Shown here: positions 19,330 to 28,548 of the stretch, piece after piece
Layout of the letters: the number at the start of each line of letters is the position of its first letter
Numbering within the stretch: the first letter of the stretch is position 1
Assembly (NCBI RefSeq): GCF_019083805.1
Contig: NZ_JAHRDV010000003.1
Location: forward strand, 62,001 to 126,000
Length of the DNA: 64,000 nucleotides
Direction of reading: 5' to 3'
From: Acetobacter estunensis
GTDB lineage: Bacteria; Pseudomonadota; Alphaproteobacteria; Acetobacterales; Acetobacteraceae
The notes under the pieces: generated by a model
Database searches by the model: none
What the model was told of the DNA's origin: nothing
Seen by the model: the letters and a program-made list of their open reading frames with translations, nothing else
Program-made: the position numbers and the translations under genes

Positions 19330-20145
19330 TTAACGCGCCTTCCTTCCCAGCAACATTCCCAGTTTCCAGCGCAGCACATACAACCCAAAAAGCGGCAGAC
19401 CAATCAGATAGCGCTTCCATAAACGCTGCGGCTCACGACTCAGTCGCACAAGCCATTCCAGTCCGGCGTTTGCCACCCACATTGGCGGACGACTGACACG
19501 TCCAGCCGCATGATCGACCAGCGCACCCGCCGTAATCGCCACGACAGGAGGCAGCCGATTCCAGTTGTCCCATAACCAGCGTTCCTGCCTCGGCATACCC
19601 ATATTGAGCAGCAGGATCGAAGGACGTGCTTTTACGATAGCTTTGACCACCGCTTCCGATTCCGGCGATCCAGCCGTAGCATCGAAGAAACCGTGCTGAC
19701 AGCCTGCCGTCCGACAACCATACTTTACAGAAAACGCCTCGGCTGCCTCCTGCACCACGCCGTCCGCACCTCCAAGCCAGAAAACCGAAGCCTCTTCCCC
19801 CAGAGCCTCCAGAACATTTCCGACCCATTCGGGAGGCGTCGTGCGATGCAGTGAACGGCCCGTCAGAAAACGTGACGCAAGCTGCACGCCCGCACCGTCA
19901 CAGAAAGCGATCTCCGCCTGTCGAAACAACATCCGCAGCCACGGCAATCTCTGAGATAATGTGACGCAGTGCGCGTTCGCGTTAATCACCCGCGCGCCTT
20001 TTCCGGCCTTTACCAGATCGACCAGAATCCGGACGATCTCTTCGCGCGGAATATCAAGAAGCGGCAACCCCATAACGTTAACCACGGGAAATGAATATCC
20101 ATCCACCTCACGGGCAAACGCTTGCGCCTTGTCGTCAGAATGCAT
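19330..20145 (-). CDS. gumM: GumM-type glycosyltransferase, WecG/TagA/CpsF family (GT26)
   Basis: A 271-residue GT26 enzyme. Family marks are VINANAHCVTLSQRLPWLR, the acidic FCDGAGV (catalytic Asp), LLLNMGMPRQERWLW and AITAGALVDHAAGRVSRPP. In xanthan synthesis the homologue GumM adds the second glucose to undecaprenyl-PP-glucose. The hydrophobic, basic C-terminus (LPLFGLYVLRWKLGMLLGRK) fits membrane attachment. Its start overlaps the GumD-like gene by 11 bases, so the first two sugar-adding enzymes are coupled. Confidence 0.9.
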   Translation of the reverse strand: MHSDDKAQAFAREVDGYSFPVVNVMGLPLLDIPREEIVRILVDLVKAGKGARVINANAHCVTLSQRLPWLRMLFRQAEIAFCDGAGVQLASRFLTGRSLHRTTPPEWVGNVLEALGEEASVFWLGGADGVVQEAAEAFSVKYGCRTAGCQHGFFDATAGSPESEAVVKAIVKARPSILLLNMGMPRQERWLWDNWNRLPPVVAITAGALVDHAAGRVSRPPMWVANAGLEWLVRLSREPQRLWKRYLIGLPLFGLYVLRWKLGMLLGRKAR

Positions 20146-21706
20146 GGCGGCTGAATACCTCTCTCACCACGGTCAAAATCATGATCTTGAGATCGAACAG
20201 AATGGACCAGCGGCGAATGTATTCGAGATCCAGATTCACGCGCTTCTCAAGATCTTCAAGCGTCACCAGTTCACCTCGTGCACCATTGATCTGAGCCCAA
20301 CCCGTGATCCCCGGTTTCACGTGATAACGCAGCACATATTCCGCAAGCGCGTCATCCAGAAGAAGACCGCCAGCCCGCGTCTGCGGCGCATGTGGGCGTG
20401 GCCCGACAAGCGACATTTCGCCCTTAAGCACATTAAACAACTGTGGAATTTCGTCGATGCTGAGTTTACGAAGCCATTTTCCCACCCGCGTGACCCGTGG
20501 ATCGTCCCGACTGGTTTGCTTGGCCGCACCCAGATCAGCCTGATTCGCGTACATCGAACGGAACTTATAGACGAGAAACTCTCGTCCATTCTTGCCGATA
20601 CGTGGCTGACGAAAAAACACAGGCCCACGTGAATCCAGTCGGATGAGCAGCGCAACCAATATCAGGAAGGGTGACAGAAAGATCAGGGCGAATATCCCAA
20701 GAACGATATCCAGCACCCGCTTTTCAAAGTTTTGCGTTTCCGTCAGTGGGCGTCTCTGGAGCACCAGCAACGTGTTTGGCCCCAGAAATTCCTGCGGCAA
20801 AGCCTGATCGATGCCCGTCACCATATTCGGCGTCACGTAGATATCACAGGCTACCGAACGCAAGGCAAAACAGGTGCGGCGCACCACATCTTCCTGAACC
20901 GTTGCCTCGGGAAAAGCGAGGATAATGGCATGAAGAGATTCATGACGACTTCTCTGCACCAGAGCCTGAAGAGACCCTTTCACCGCGTCATCGGCAGAAG
21001 CCTCGCTGTCCGGAAAGACCCCAAACAGACCATAGGTGTGGCCCGCATCGTGCGAAATGCGCTCCGCCAGTTCAGAAGCAAGATCCCCTTCTCCCACAAT
21101 GGCGATCTTGCGACGCAAACCGGCAATCACGGAAGGCTGATACAAAAAGAAAGTTAACCCTCCCCGCGCGATGAGAAGCGGCACCATGACCGCCAGCAAC
21201 CATATTCCCGTCAGCCGCACGGATTGGATCACCGGCATTTCAAGCACTGCGCACAATAAGACATGCGCACAGGCTGCCGCCAGAACTGGCGGCACGAGAT
21301 AGCGACACTGAGCTTTCAGTCGACGCACTTTCGGAAAAGCAAGCAAAGTGCGCTTCTTGGGAAACAGCAGGAAGACCAGCACCGCCACAAGATCGGCAGC
21401 ACCCATCGCTTCTGCCATCTGCCGCGTCAGTCCGGAGCATTCCAGAAAATGAGCAAACCCGCTCCCCAATGCCACGCCTGCCAGATCCATCCAGGCAATA
21501 ATCGCAGCCAGCAGAGTGTGGAGATATGGATAAGGCTCCTGCAACAATTGCCGTCGCACGGGCTGCATAAGCAGACCCATCTGGCCACTCTCGGCCAACA
21601 GTTCCTCGTGGGTATGTCCGGTGGCCCCAGACCGGTCGATCATGCTTACACTCTCCACCACGTTCGGCGCGTCCAGCCACCGTCCGTTCCCTGCCCACGC
21701 ATACAA
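20135..21706 (-). CDS. gumD: GumD/WcaJ-type undecaprenyl-phosphate glucose phosphotransferase
   Basis: A 523-residue membrane enzyme that starts the polymer by moving glucose-1-phosphate from UDP-glucose to undecaprenyl phosphate. It has several N-terminal membrane helices (~65-185), a nucleotide-binding-like CoA-type domain (KIAIVGEGDLASEL), and the catalytic PglC-like C-terminus: KRVLDIVLGIFALIFLSPFL, FFRQPRIGKNGREF, KFRSM, SIDEIPQLFNVLKGEMSLVG and RPHAPQT, ending with KPGITGWAQINGARGE. It is the first gene of the operon. Starts at 21706 or 21643 (MIDRSG) are both possible. Confidence 0.93.
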   Translation of the reverse strand: MYAWAGNGRWLDAPNVVESVSMIDRSGATGHTHEELLAESGQMGLLMQPVRRQLLQEPYPYLHTLLAAIIAWMDLAGVALGSGFAHFLECSGLTRQMAEAMGAADLVAVLVFLLFPKKRTLLAFPKVRRLKAQCRYLVPPVLAAACAHVLLCAVLEMPVIQSVRLTGIWLLAVMVPLLIARGGLTFFLYQPSVIAGLRRKIAIVGEGDLASELAERISHDAGHTYGLFGVFPDSEASADDAVKGSLQALVQRSRHESLHAIILAFPEATVQEDVVRRTCFALRSVACDIYVTPNMVTGIDQALPQEFLGPNTLLVLQRRPLTETQNFEKRVLDIVLGIFALIFLSPFLILVALLIRLDSRGPVFFRQPRIGKNGREFLVYKFRSMYANQADLGAAKQTSRDDPRVTRVGKWLRKLSIDEIPQLFNVLKGEMSLVGPRPHAPQTRAGGLLLDDALAEYVLRYHVKPGITGWAQINGARGELVTLEDLEKRVNLDLEYIRRWSILFDLKIMILTVVREVFSRHAF

Positions 21707-21862
21707 GGGAATCTCGTTGATGCGGCCACGTGGCCACGTCCCATCACAAAACGGAAGAGATTTTTCACACTCTTCCTACCGTTCGGCATCCGGAACCGCG
21801 CGGCACATTTGGTTAAGACATGATAAACGCCCAATTGCGAACCAGTCGAGAACCCAGATCAT

Positions 21863-21895
21863 AAAAAAACCGGGAATCCCCAAAGGGAAACCCGG
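21863..21895 (-). terminator. Rho-independent terminator after hpnR
   Basis: On the minus strand CCGGGTTTCCC pairs with GGGGATTCCCGG (two mismatches) and is followed by TTTTTTTA. It lies ~60 bases past the hpnR stop and upstream of gumD, so it isolates the exopolysaccharide operon from hpnR. Confidence 0.85.
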
Positions 21896-21956
21896 CTTCT
21901 CTGCGTTTCGATGGCTGTTATGCAACCATCGGATACAATTCCATTTTTTCAGACGA

Positions 21957-23498
21957 TCAGGACGCCTCAACCCCCATACGCGTCTCATCCACGAACTTCT
22001 CGGTGGCATCGTCCAGCGCCCGGGAGCGACGCCCCTTGGGATCATGCACGTAAAGATCACGCGCATTGATCTTGTCCACGGCGTCCGGCTGAATCGGCAT
22101 TTCATATTTTGGCCGACGCATATGGTCGTCAAGCTGCAACTTGGGATTGAAAACAGAGTTGAACTTCCAGAGCATTTTCACAAAGTTCGTCTGCCCTTTC
22201 ATCAGCAGACGAGTGGAAATCCCCACCGTATCCCACAAGGCCCGCAGCCCCATGTGCTTGGTGTTGAGCACCTGCTGAGTCTTCACCAGTTCTTCATAAA
22301 ACTCGGGAAGCGAAAGCTTGGTCGGCAGCACCGCATGCTGGATATCGAACAGGCGATAATCGCGCGTCGTCAGACGCCGCGCTTCCTTGTGCCAAATTTC
22401 GGTACCCGGATAAGGCGTCGTTACAGAAATATTGACGATGTCCGGAATCTCCAGACACCACTGCCGCACCGCCTCGAAACGCTCCTTGCTCCATGAAGGA
22501 TCGGCGATGATGTTGATCGCCACCATCAACCCCAGCGAGCGAGCGTATTCCAGCGCTTCGAAATTCTTGTCCAGCGATACGCGCTTGCGGAACTGCTTCA
22601 GCCCCTCTTCATCCACAGCCTCAAGACCGATGAAGATGTAGCTCAGCCCGATTTCGCTCCACTCCTTGAAGACCTCCTTGTTGCGCATCAGCACATCCGC
22701 GCGGGTCTCAAGGTAATATTCCTTCTTGATGCCACGCTTGCGGATTTCCCGCGCGATGGCCATGCCATGCTCGGCGTGAACGAACGCGACATCATCGACG
22801 ATGAAGATGCCCGGCTCCTTGAGCGCCTCCAGTTCATCCGCAATGGTCTCAGCACTCGCGGTGCGATAGGACCGACCGTAGAACGTCCAGGCGCTGCAGA
22901 ACGTGCAATCCCATGGACAGCCACGCGCAAATTCAATGGACGCCGCCGGGTCCAGCGTGCCGATGAAGTATTTATTGCGATGACGGAGCAGATCGCGCGC
23001 CGGTCGCACCGTATCGAGACTCTTGACGAACTCGGGCTCCGGTCCCTCGAAGTCCATAGTAACCACGCCCGGGACCTTCGAGATGTCGCCATCCTGCCAG
23101 CCGTTCAGAAGCGGGCCGATGCTGGGCTCACCTTCACCGCGCAGAATGCAGTCGATCGCCCCATCACCAAGCGTCAGAACATCCTTGGCGATGAAAGACA
23201 CCGAATGACCGCCCACGACCGTCAGGCAACCCGGAAGACGCTGCTTGGTCTCCTTGCACAGATCCACGATCTCGGGGACGTTCGCCAAATAATTGCCCGA
23301 GAAGCAGATGGCGTCGGGGCGAAACTCCTGAACGATCTCCCAGTAGTCCTTGTGGGTCTCGACCTGAAGATCGATGAGTCGCACGTCATGACCCGCATCA
23401 CGCGCCGCACCCGCGACAAGCTCGAGTCCCAAAGGCTCCAGTCGCAGGAACACCTTTGTGTACATCAGCGCGCTCGGATGCACGGCCAGGAGTTTCAT
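21957..23498 (-). CDS. hpnR: HpnR, hopanoid C-3 methylase (B12-binding radical SAM)
   Basis: A 513-residue radical SAM enzyme with an N-terminal cobalamin-binding domain (residues ~1-130) and the Fe-S motif CPWDCTFC in the middle. The opening MKLLAVHPSALMYTKVFLRL and YLANVPEIVDLCKETKQRLP match HpnR, which methylates hopanoids at C-3 in acetic acid bacteria and methanotrophs. The alternative, HpnJ-like or another B12/radical SAM protein, is less likely from the N-terminus. It acts at or near the inner membrane on squalene-derived hopanoids. Other hpn genes are not in the window. A terminator follows. Confidence 0.85.
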   Translation of the reverse strand: MKLLAVHPSALMYTKVFLRLEPLGLELVAGAARDAGHDVRLIDLQVETHKDYWEIVQEFRPDAICFSGNYLANVPEIVDLCKETKQRLPGCLTVVGGHSVSFIAKDVLTLGDGAIDCILRGEGEPSIGPLLNGWQDGDISKVPGVVTMDFEGPEPEFVKSLDTVRPARDLLRHRNKYFIGTLDPAASIEFARGCPWDCTFCSAWTFYGRSYRTASAETIADELEALKEPGIFIVDDVAFVHAEHGMAIAREIRKRGIKKEYYLETRADVLMRNKEVFKEWSEIGLSYIFIGLEAVDEEGLKQFRKRVSLDKNFEALEYARSLGLMVAINIIADPSWSKERFEAVRQWCLEIPDIVNISVTTPYPGTEIWHKEARRLTTRDYRLFDIQHAVLPTKLSLPEFYEELVKTQQVLNTKHMGLRALWDTVGISTRLLMKGQTNFVKMLWKFNSVFNPKLQLDDHMRRPKYEMPIQPDAVDKINARDLYVHDPKGRRSRALDDATEKFVDETRMGVEAS

Positions 23499-23585
23499 TG
23501 CATTACCCCGTCAAACGATCTCGAAAAATGACTGCCCAACCTACAAGGGTCGGCGCACATGTCACCCATTTTCACCGGATGGCAC

Positions 23586-23957
23586 CTATTCCCCACCGAG
23601 GCCAGTACCGGCCTCGGGCGCACGAGCCGCCTTCGGGGACGCTTTTCCATAGGACACTTCCGTATCTGGGGTAACATTCGACCCCGGCTTGGGAAGCGCA
23701 TTATCCGTACGCGGTGCGGGTTCATAGCCAGCCGCGACATCCTTAACGGGCGGCTTGCTGTAATCCGCATCCCGCTCGCGTCGCGCTTCGGCTTCCGCCG
23801 CTTCGGGAAAATTGCGACCCGGGCGCTCATACGGAACATCGATATTGTCCCCAGCGCGTGGATCGGTGCCTGACATGCCGCACGCCGTCAGTTCCAGCGC
23901 CGCAATGGTGACAAAAACGACTCCACGCGCCGATCCACGGCGCACGTCCGGCACCAC
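23586..23957 (-). CDS. Small lipoprotein, function unknown
   Basis: A 123-residue protein whose N-terminus has basic residues, a hydrophobic stretch and a lipobox-like ALELTAC ending at Cys26. The mature part is hydrophilic, charged and apparently disordered, with many Pro, Ala and Glu (EAAEAEARRERDADYSKPP). No domain is recognised. It starts eight bases after the Trm112-like gene on the same strand, so it ends the ybbN-LON-Trm112 run. I infer an envelope location only. Confidence 0.65.
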   Translation of the reverse strand: MVPDVRRGSARGVVFVTIAALELTACGMSGTDPRAGDNIDVPYERPGRNFPEAAEAEARRERDADYSKPPVKDVAAGYEPAPRTDNALPKPGSNVTPDTEVSYGKASPKAARAPEAGTGLGGE

Positions 23958-23965
23958 CTTTCTCT

Positions 23966-24148
23966 TCAGCCCGCGAGAGCGCGCGCTTCCTCGGGCAGCA
24001 TGACCGGAATTCCATCGCGAATCGGGAACGCCAGCGCCGCCCGCTCACTGATGAGTTCCTGTGCCTCACGATCATAAATCAGCGGCCCTTTCGTTACCGG
24101 ACACACCAGCAGGGAAAGCAGACGCGGATCGAGAGGGGCTGAAGTCAT
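23966..24148 (-). CDS. Trm112/YcaR family small protein
   Basis: A 60-residue protein matching the Trm112p-like (YcaR) family: [20 protein letters not shown], then [20 protein letters not shown]. Family members are zinc-ribbon-like or activator proteins for methyltransferases, though this bacterial form keeps only one CP motif (Cys16) and so may not bind zinc. The ATG at 24148 is used since it gives the family length; longer frames upstream have no similarity. It lies between the LON-domain gene (53 bases upstream) and the lipoprotein gene. Confidence 0.88.
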   Translation of the reverse strand: MTSAPLDPRLLSLLVCPVTKGPLIYDREAQELISERAALAFPIRDGIPVMLPEEARALAG

Positions 24149-24200
24149 TGGTCTTTGCTCCGGCAGAAGGAGAGGAGAAGAAAAGGAAGACGCTTCATGC

Positions 24201-24911
24201 TCACGAAGGCGGTCCATCGTCCAGCGTCGGATCGGACAGATCGAGCAGCGATTGCAGCACACGGGCACGATCCGTCAGCGTATCCGCCTCCAGAAGCGCC
24301 TGTTTTTCCGGCGAGGGAAAGGGACAGATCATGGGAAGAGCAATCAGAAGCGCGTCATCTTCCAGCCGATCGATCACTTCCCAGCGCACTCCCATCCCAC
24401 GCAACTGAAAATATGTCCGCAACGAGGCCATCATATGCTCACGGTCGAACGGTGCTGGAGGAAGTTCGCTCAGATCGCCCGCATAGGCCGATGCATCGAT
24501 CCGCGCCCGACGATAGCCCCGTCGCTCCCCACTCTCGCGGAGATAGCGAAAACGGGAAATACCCGTAAGCGTGATGGCAAACGTCCCGTCCATTCGTTCC
24601 GAAAAGGACGTGATTCGCCCCAGCGTGCCCACCTCAAAAAGTGGAAGAGGCCCGGTCTCCTCCTCGTCCTCTTCACCGTCTCCGAAGGGCTGGATAACGC
24701 CGATCAACCGCTCCCCTGCCAGAGCGTCCTCAACCAGCGCCACGTAACGCGGCTCGAACACGTTGAGCGGCAGCTTTCCCCGCGGAAGGAGCAAAGTTCC
24801 CACCAGTGGAAACAGCCCTACCTCCGCCGGAAGGTCCGCCAGCGTCACATCGGCAAGACGGGGCACCAGACGCGGAACATCATCTTCAAAAAAGGCTTGG
24901 GTCAGACTCAT
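24201..24911 (-). CDS. LON peptidase substrate-binding domain protein
   Basis: A 236-residue protein with only the N-terminal (PUA-like) domain of Lon proteases. Typical parts are [42 protein letters not shown] and ISRFRYL. The ATPase and protease domains are absent, as is normal for this stand-alone family. The role is unknown; substrate recognition is inferred from the family name. Six bases separate it from the ybbN-like gene, and the Trm112-like gene follows, an order common in alphaproteobacteria. Confidence 0.92.
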   Translation of the reverse strand: MSLTQAFFEDDVPRLVPRLADVTLADLPAEVGLFPLVGTLLLPRGKLPLNVFEPRYVALVEDALAGERLIGVIQPFGDGEEDEEETGPLPLFEVGTLGRITSFSERMDGTFAITLTGISRFRYLRESGERRGYRRARIDASAYAGDLSELPPAPFDREHMMASLRTYFQLRGMGVRWEVIDRLEDDALLIALPMICPFPSPEKQALLEADTLTDRARVLQSLLDLSDPTLDDGPPS

Positions 24912-24917
24912 CTCGCC

Positions 24918-25868
24918 TCAGGCGAACAGAAAAGACGACAGGCGACGACGCGCCTGCAATGTCGCCGGATCGTCATGGCCCCATGCCTCGAAGAACTTGA
25001 ACAGAAGCTGCTTCGCCGCACCCTCATTCCAGCTCTGGTCCCTCTTGATGATGGCCAGAAGCTCGTTCGCCGCTTCCTCATGATGCCCGGCCACATTGAG
25101 CGCATTGGCCAGATCGTAACGAGCCTGAAAATCATCAGGATTGGCTTTGATGCGATGACGCAGTGCGTCCGCCTCACCCGCCACCTGCCGACCTTCGCGC
25201 TTGAGTTCCAGAGCAGCCCGGGCTCCCTCGACTTCAGGATGGGTCGCGATCGCCTTGGGCACATCGGCCAGCGCGTCGGCTGCCGCTTCTTCGTTGTCGA
25301 GTGCCAACATGGCGCGAATCAGACCGCCCCATGCCGCCGGGTTCTCCGGCTCATCCTCCAGCACGGCCGAGCACAATTCGGCCGCCCGCGCCGGCTGCTG
25401 TGTCTCCATGGCCACATGTGCTTCCGCCAGCATGTCGGCGCTCGGCATCGCGCCACCGCCCGCTGCCTTGAGCACTCTCTCCACGAACTGCTTTATCTGA
25501 CTTTCCGGCTGCGCCCCCTGAAACAGGTCCAGAATCTGTCCTTTCCAGAAAGCCGCCACCATCGGAATGGACTGAAGCGGCAGACCGGCCTGCACAAGCT
25601 GCGCTGCCAGCGCACGGTTCGCCTCGATGTCGATCTTGACCAGACGCACGCGCCCTTTGGCCGCGTTCACCACCCGTTCCAGAACGGGCGCGAGCTGCTT
25701 GCAGGGACCGCACCAATCCGCCCAGAAATCTACGAGCACCGGAACCTTGCGGCTGGTCTCGATCACCGCCTGCACAAAATTGGCTTCGCTGCCGTCCATG
25801 ACGATATCACCGCTTACCGCCCCACTTCCGGGCTGTGCGGGAGATTTCTGGCCGATCATGTAGTCCAT
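24918..25868 (-). CDS. ybbN: Thioredoxin-TPR cochaperone, YbbN/CnoX type
   Basis: A 316-residue two-part protein. Residues ~25-130 are a thioredoxin fold with an intact WCGPC active site (FWADWCGPCKQLAPVLERVV) and the cis-Pro in QSIPMVAAF. The rest consists of TPR-like helices (LAEAHVAMETQQPARAAELC, YDLANALNVAGHHEEAANEL). Family members act as chaperedoxins handing oxidised clients to GroEL/ES or DnaK. E. coli YbbN has a SXXC site; the full CGPC here suggests real redox activity. The ATG at 25868 fits the family. GACCGG/CCGGTC at 25905-25925 can form a leader hairpin. Confidence 0.9.
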   Translation of the reverse strand: MDYMIGQKSPAQPGSGAVSGDIVMDGSEANFVQAVIETSRKVPVLVDFWADWCGPCKQLAPVLERVVNAAKGRVRLVKIDIEANRALAAQLVQAGLPLQSIPMVAAFWKGQILDLFQGAQPESQIKQFVERVLKAAGGGAMPSADMLAEAHVAMETQQPARAAELCSAVLEDEPENPAAWGGLIRAMLALDNEEAAADALADVPKAIATHPEVEGARAALELKREGRQVAGEADALRHRIKANPDDFQARYDLANALNVAGHHEEAANELLAIIKRDQSWNEGAAKQLLFKFFEAWGHDDPATLQARRRLSSFLFA

Positions 25869-26031
25869 TGTCTGAAATCCTGCCTTATGTGCCCGTCCGC
25901 ACCGGACCGGAATCTCTCTCCGGTCTAGCGCAGGGGAACATGAATACAAACCTGCGGCCTCGCCTCTTGGAGCAATCCGGGAGAGGAGTCCTTTTCCCTA
26001 CAATTGGGAACGAGGTTCTTCTCGCGCAACA

Positions 26032-26781
26032 TTAACTCTTGGCACGACGGGGCGGAATCAGTTCCTTCTCGGGGTAGAGACAGTCCTGCACGGCCGCGCA
26101 CCGCCAGCATTCGGGACGGCGCGCCTTGCACACATAGCGCCCCTGCAGAATCAACCAGTGATGGGACTCCCGCAGCATGTCCTTGGGAACGCGCGCCTCC
26201 AGCGCGTGCTCGACGGCAACCACGTTCTTTCCGCGTGCCAGCCCCGTCCGGTTGGCCAACCGAAAGCAGTGCGTGTCCACCGGCACGGCAGGCAATCGGA
26301 ACGCGACGTTGAGGATCACATTGGCCGTCTTGCGCCCTACCCCCGGCAGCGCTTCCAGCGCCTCCCGGTCCGCAGGCACTTCTCCTCCATGCCGCTCGAC
26401 GAGAGCCTGAGACATTGCCACGAGATTGCGGGCCTTGTTCCGCCACAAGCCGATGGTGCGGATGTATTCCGCCACTTTTTCCTCGCCCAGCGCCGCCATT
26501 TCCGCCGGACCGGGCGCTGCTTTGAACAGCGCGGGCGTCACCTTGTTGACTGACGCATCGGTCGCCTGTGCGGCGAGCGCGGTCGCTACCAGAAGCTGAT
26601 AGGGCGTGTTGAAGACAAGCTCCGTCTCGGCATCCGGCCACGAGCGGGCCAGATCGGAGAGAAACCGCCGGATTTCAGGTTTCGTCATGTCACGCGGCGC
26701 AATGGCCGTGCCATTGGGGAGGCGCGGAATGTCGCCGTCCACATGAGAAGCGGAAGAGGTCATGAAGGAACTGTCCTCCAT
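26032..26781 (-). CDS. nth: Endonuclease III (Nth), DNA glycosylase/AP lyase
   Basis: A 249-residue base-excision repair enzyme removing oxidised pyrimidines. The helix-hairpin-helix LPGVGRKTANVILN carries the catalytic Lys, and VPVDTHCFRLANR carries the catalytic Asp. The [4Fe-4S] loop CKARRPECWRCAAVQDC has the exact C-x6-C-x2-C-x5-C spacing. The N-terminal ~30 residues exceed E. coli Nth; starts at 26781, 26763 or 26688 are possible. TTGAGGCGGG before 26781 supports the first. It stands alone 163 bases upstream of ybbN. Confidence 0.95.
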   Translation of the reverse strand: MEDSSFMTSSASHVDGDIPRLPNGTAIAPRDMTKPEIRRFLSDLARSWPDAETELVFNTPYQLLVATALAAQATDASVNKVTPALFKAAPGPAEMAALGEEKVAEYIRTIGLWRNKARNLVAMSQALVERHGGEVPADREALEALPGVGRKTANVILNVAFRLPAVPVDTHCFRLANRTGLARGKNVVAVEHALEARVPKDMLRESHHWLILQGRYVCKARRPECWRCAAVQDCLYPEKELIPPRRAKS

Positions 26782-26934
26782 GCCCGCCTCAAGGTCAAAG
26801 GGTGGGACCGAAAATCATCCCATCCCCGCTTTCAGGCGGCCCGCTTCCTCACATCGTCCGAGATGTCCGCACGCGCCCCACAGGATTGTCCACGGAAGTG
26901 CTCACAAAATTGTGGATAACCTGAAGCACCCCAT

Positions 26935-28548
26935 TCAGCGCGTGAGGACGTTTCCAGAAACGGCTGGAGTGGTCGTGCTCGATAGGGACGGTGCCGGCAT
27001 CCGCGTCAGATCCACATCTGAGGGATGCGGCGTCGTATCAATGCCGCCCACCGGCTTGGGATGACGCAGCCCTTCATACTGTAATGGCTTGAAAGGCCGG
27101 ATGTCCTTTTCGCGCGGCAGTTGTGTCTGCGACCACCCGCCGCCGAGTGCTGTAATCAGTTCCACGACCGACTGCTTTTGCTGCGTCACGACCTGCACAT
27201 AGGCAATCCGTGCCGTCAGCGCCGCTTCCTGCGCCACCACGACATCGAGATAGTTCGTCAGACCGCCCGTATAGAGTTCCATCGTCATGGTCTGCGTTCG
27301 CAGAGCAGCATCCACAGCCGCTTTCTCCTGCGCCGAAGCCGTGCGCAGACGATTCACATTCGTCAGACCGTCTTCCACTTCCTGAAAGGCGGACAGCACC
27401 GTGGACCGATAATGATCCTCGGCCTCCCGATACTGGGACCATGACCGCTGAAGCTCGGCGCGACGTATGCCCGCCTGAAAGAGCGGGAGCGCTGCCTGTG
27501 CGCCGAACTGATAAAGCGAGTTGTAGAGAGAGGCGAGATCGAACCCGTTATCCATGAAGCCGGTCGCGGCATTGAACGTCACATGCGGATAGAACGCCGC
27601 GCGTGACACACCGATGGCCCGGTTGGCCTGCGCCATCGCACGCTCGGACGCCGCGATATCGGGACGACGCTCCAGCAGTGTGGACGGCAGGCCCGCGGCA
27701 GGCTGCACATCCGCCATTCCGAACGCCTGCCGGGGCGCGATGTGAAAAGCGGCTGGCGCAGTGTTCGTCAAGGCAGCGAGCGCGTGCTCCATCACATCTC
27801 GACTGGCAAGAATCTGGGTCTCTTTCGCCCGCGTCGCCTCAAGCTGGGCTTCGGCGCGCGACACATCGATCCCTGCCGAGATGGCGCCGGCCAGTCGCAT
27901 CTGCGTGATGTGGACCGCTAACTCATAGTAGCGGATCGAGTCCCGATAGACCGCATCCTGTTCATCAAAGCCCCGCAGCGCGATGTAGTCCCGCGCCACT
28001 TCCGATTCCAGCGACAATCGGGCCACAGCATATTCCGCAGCACTCTGCTGGGCAGACTGCTTGGCCATGCGCGTGCGGTTACGAATGGCGTCCCAGAAAT
28101 CCGGCTCCCACGTGGCCGCTGCCTGATACTGCTCGGACGACATGTACATCGGGCCGGTCGAACCCGCTCCACGCCACAGGCGATGCGCGGAAGATTTGTA
28201 TTTCTCGCCGCCCGCCTGACCGTTGATCTGCGGGTAGAGATGCGCCGCTATCTGGGCCGCAACATCCCGCGCCTGCGTGAAGGATTCGGCTGTTGCCTGA
28301 AGGTCGGGATTGGACGCGAGCGCCTTGTCTTCCAGCGCGTCCAGTTGCGGATCGTGGAAATCCTTCCACCAGTCCGCGCGCGGTGCGGCGTCATCAGGAT
28401 GCCCGTAGCGAATGACGCCCTGACCTTTCCAGTCCGGTGGGAAAGCAAACTGCGCCGGCTTGTAACGCGGCGCCATGTCGCAGCCAACAAGGGCTACGGA
28501 AAGACACAGCGCCGCAGCTCCATGAAGAACGCGATGCACGCCCTTCAT
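26935..28548 (-). CDS. Outer-membrane efflux lipoprotein, NodT/OprM family
   Basis: A 537-residue TolC-like outer-membrane channel of an RND pump. The lipobox CLSVALVGC ends at Cys23. Two outer-membrane-efflux repeats follow, with markers such as YKPAQFAFPPDW, LASNPDLQATAESFTQAR, LLERRPDIAASERAMAQANR and FQEVEDGLTNVNRLR. The tail of ~60 residues after the second repeat is Pro-rich and longer than usual. The ATG overlaps the adaptor gene's stop by ATGA (28545-28548), so channel synthesis is coupled to adaptor synthesis. Confidence 0.95.
   Translation of the reverse strand: MKGVHRVLHGAAALCLSVALVGCDMAPRYKPAQFAFPPDWKGQGVIRYGHPDDAAPRADWWKDFHDPQLDALEDKALASNPDLQATAESFTQARDVAAQIAAHLYPQINGQAGGEKYKSSAHRLWRGAGSTGPMYMSSEQYQAAATWEPDFWDAIRNRTRMAKQSAQQSAAEYAVARLSLESEVARDYIALRGFDEQDAVYRDSIRYYELAVHITQMRLAGAISAGIDVSRAEAQLEATRAKETQILASRDVMEHALAALTNTAPAAFHIAPRQAFGMADVQPAAGLPSTLLERRPDIAASERAMAQANRAIGVSRAAFYPHVTFNAATGFMDNGFDLASLYNSLYQFGAQAALPLFQAGIRRAELQRSWSQYREAEDHYRSTVLSAFQEVEDGLTNVNRLRTASAQEKAAVDAALRTQTMTMELYTGGLTNYLDVVVAQEAALTARIAYVQVVTQQKQSVVELITALGGGWSQTQLPREKDIRPFKPLQYEGLRHPKPVGGIDTTPHPSDVDLTRMPAPSLSSTTTPAVSGNVLTR

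Noticed and set aside
24252..25928. 558-codon plus-strand open frame opposite the LON-domain and ybbN genes
   Set aside because: Arg/His/Gln-rich translation without domains, spanning two well-supported minus-strand genes; a by-product of GC-rich codon use.
26885..26919. DnaA-box-like sequences (TTGTCCACG and TGTGGATAA) between nth and the efflux channel gene
   Set aside because: One perfect 9-mer is expected about every other window by chance, the second has mismatches, and no AT-rich unwinding region or dnaA/parA genes are near.
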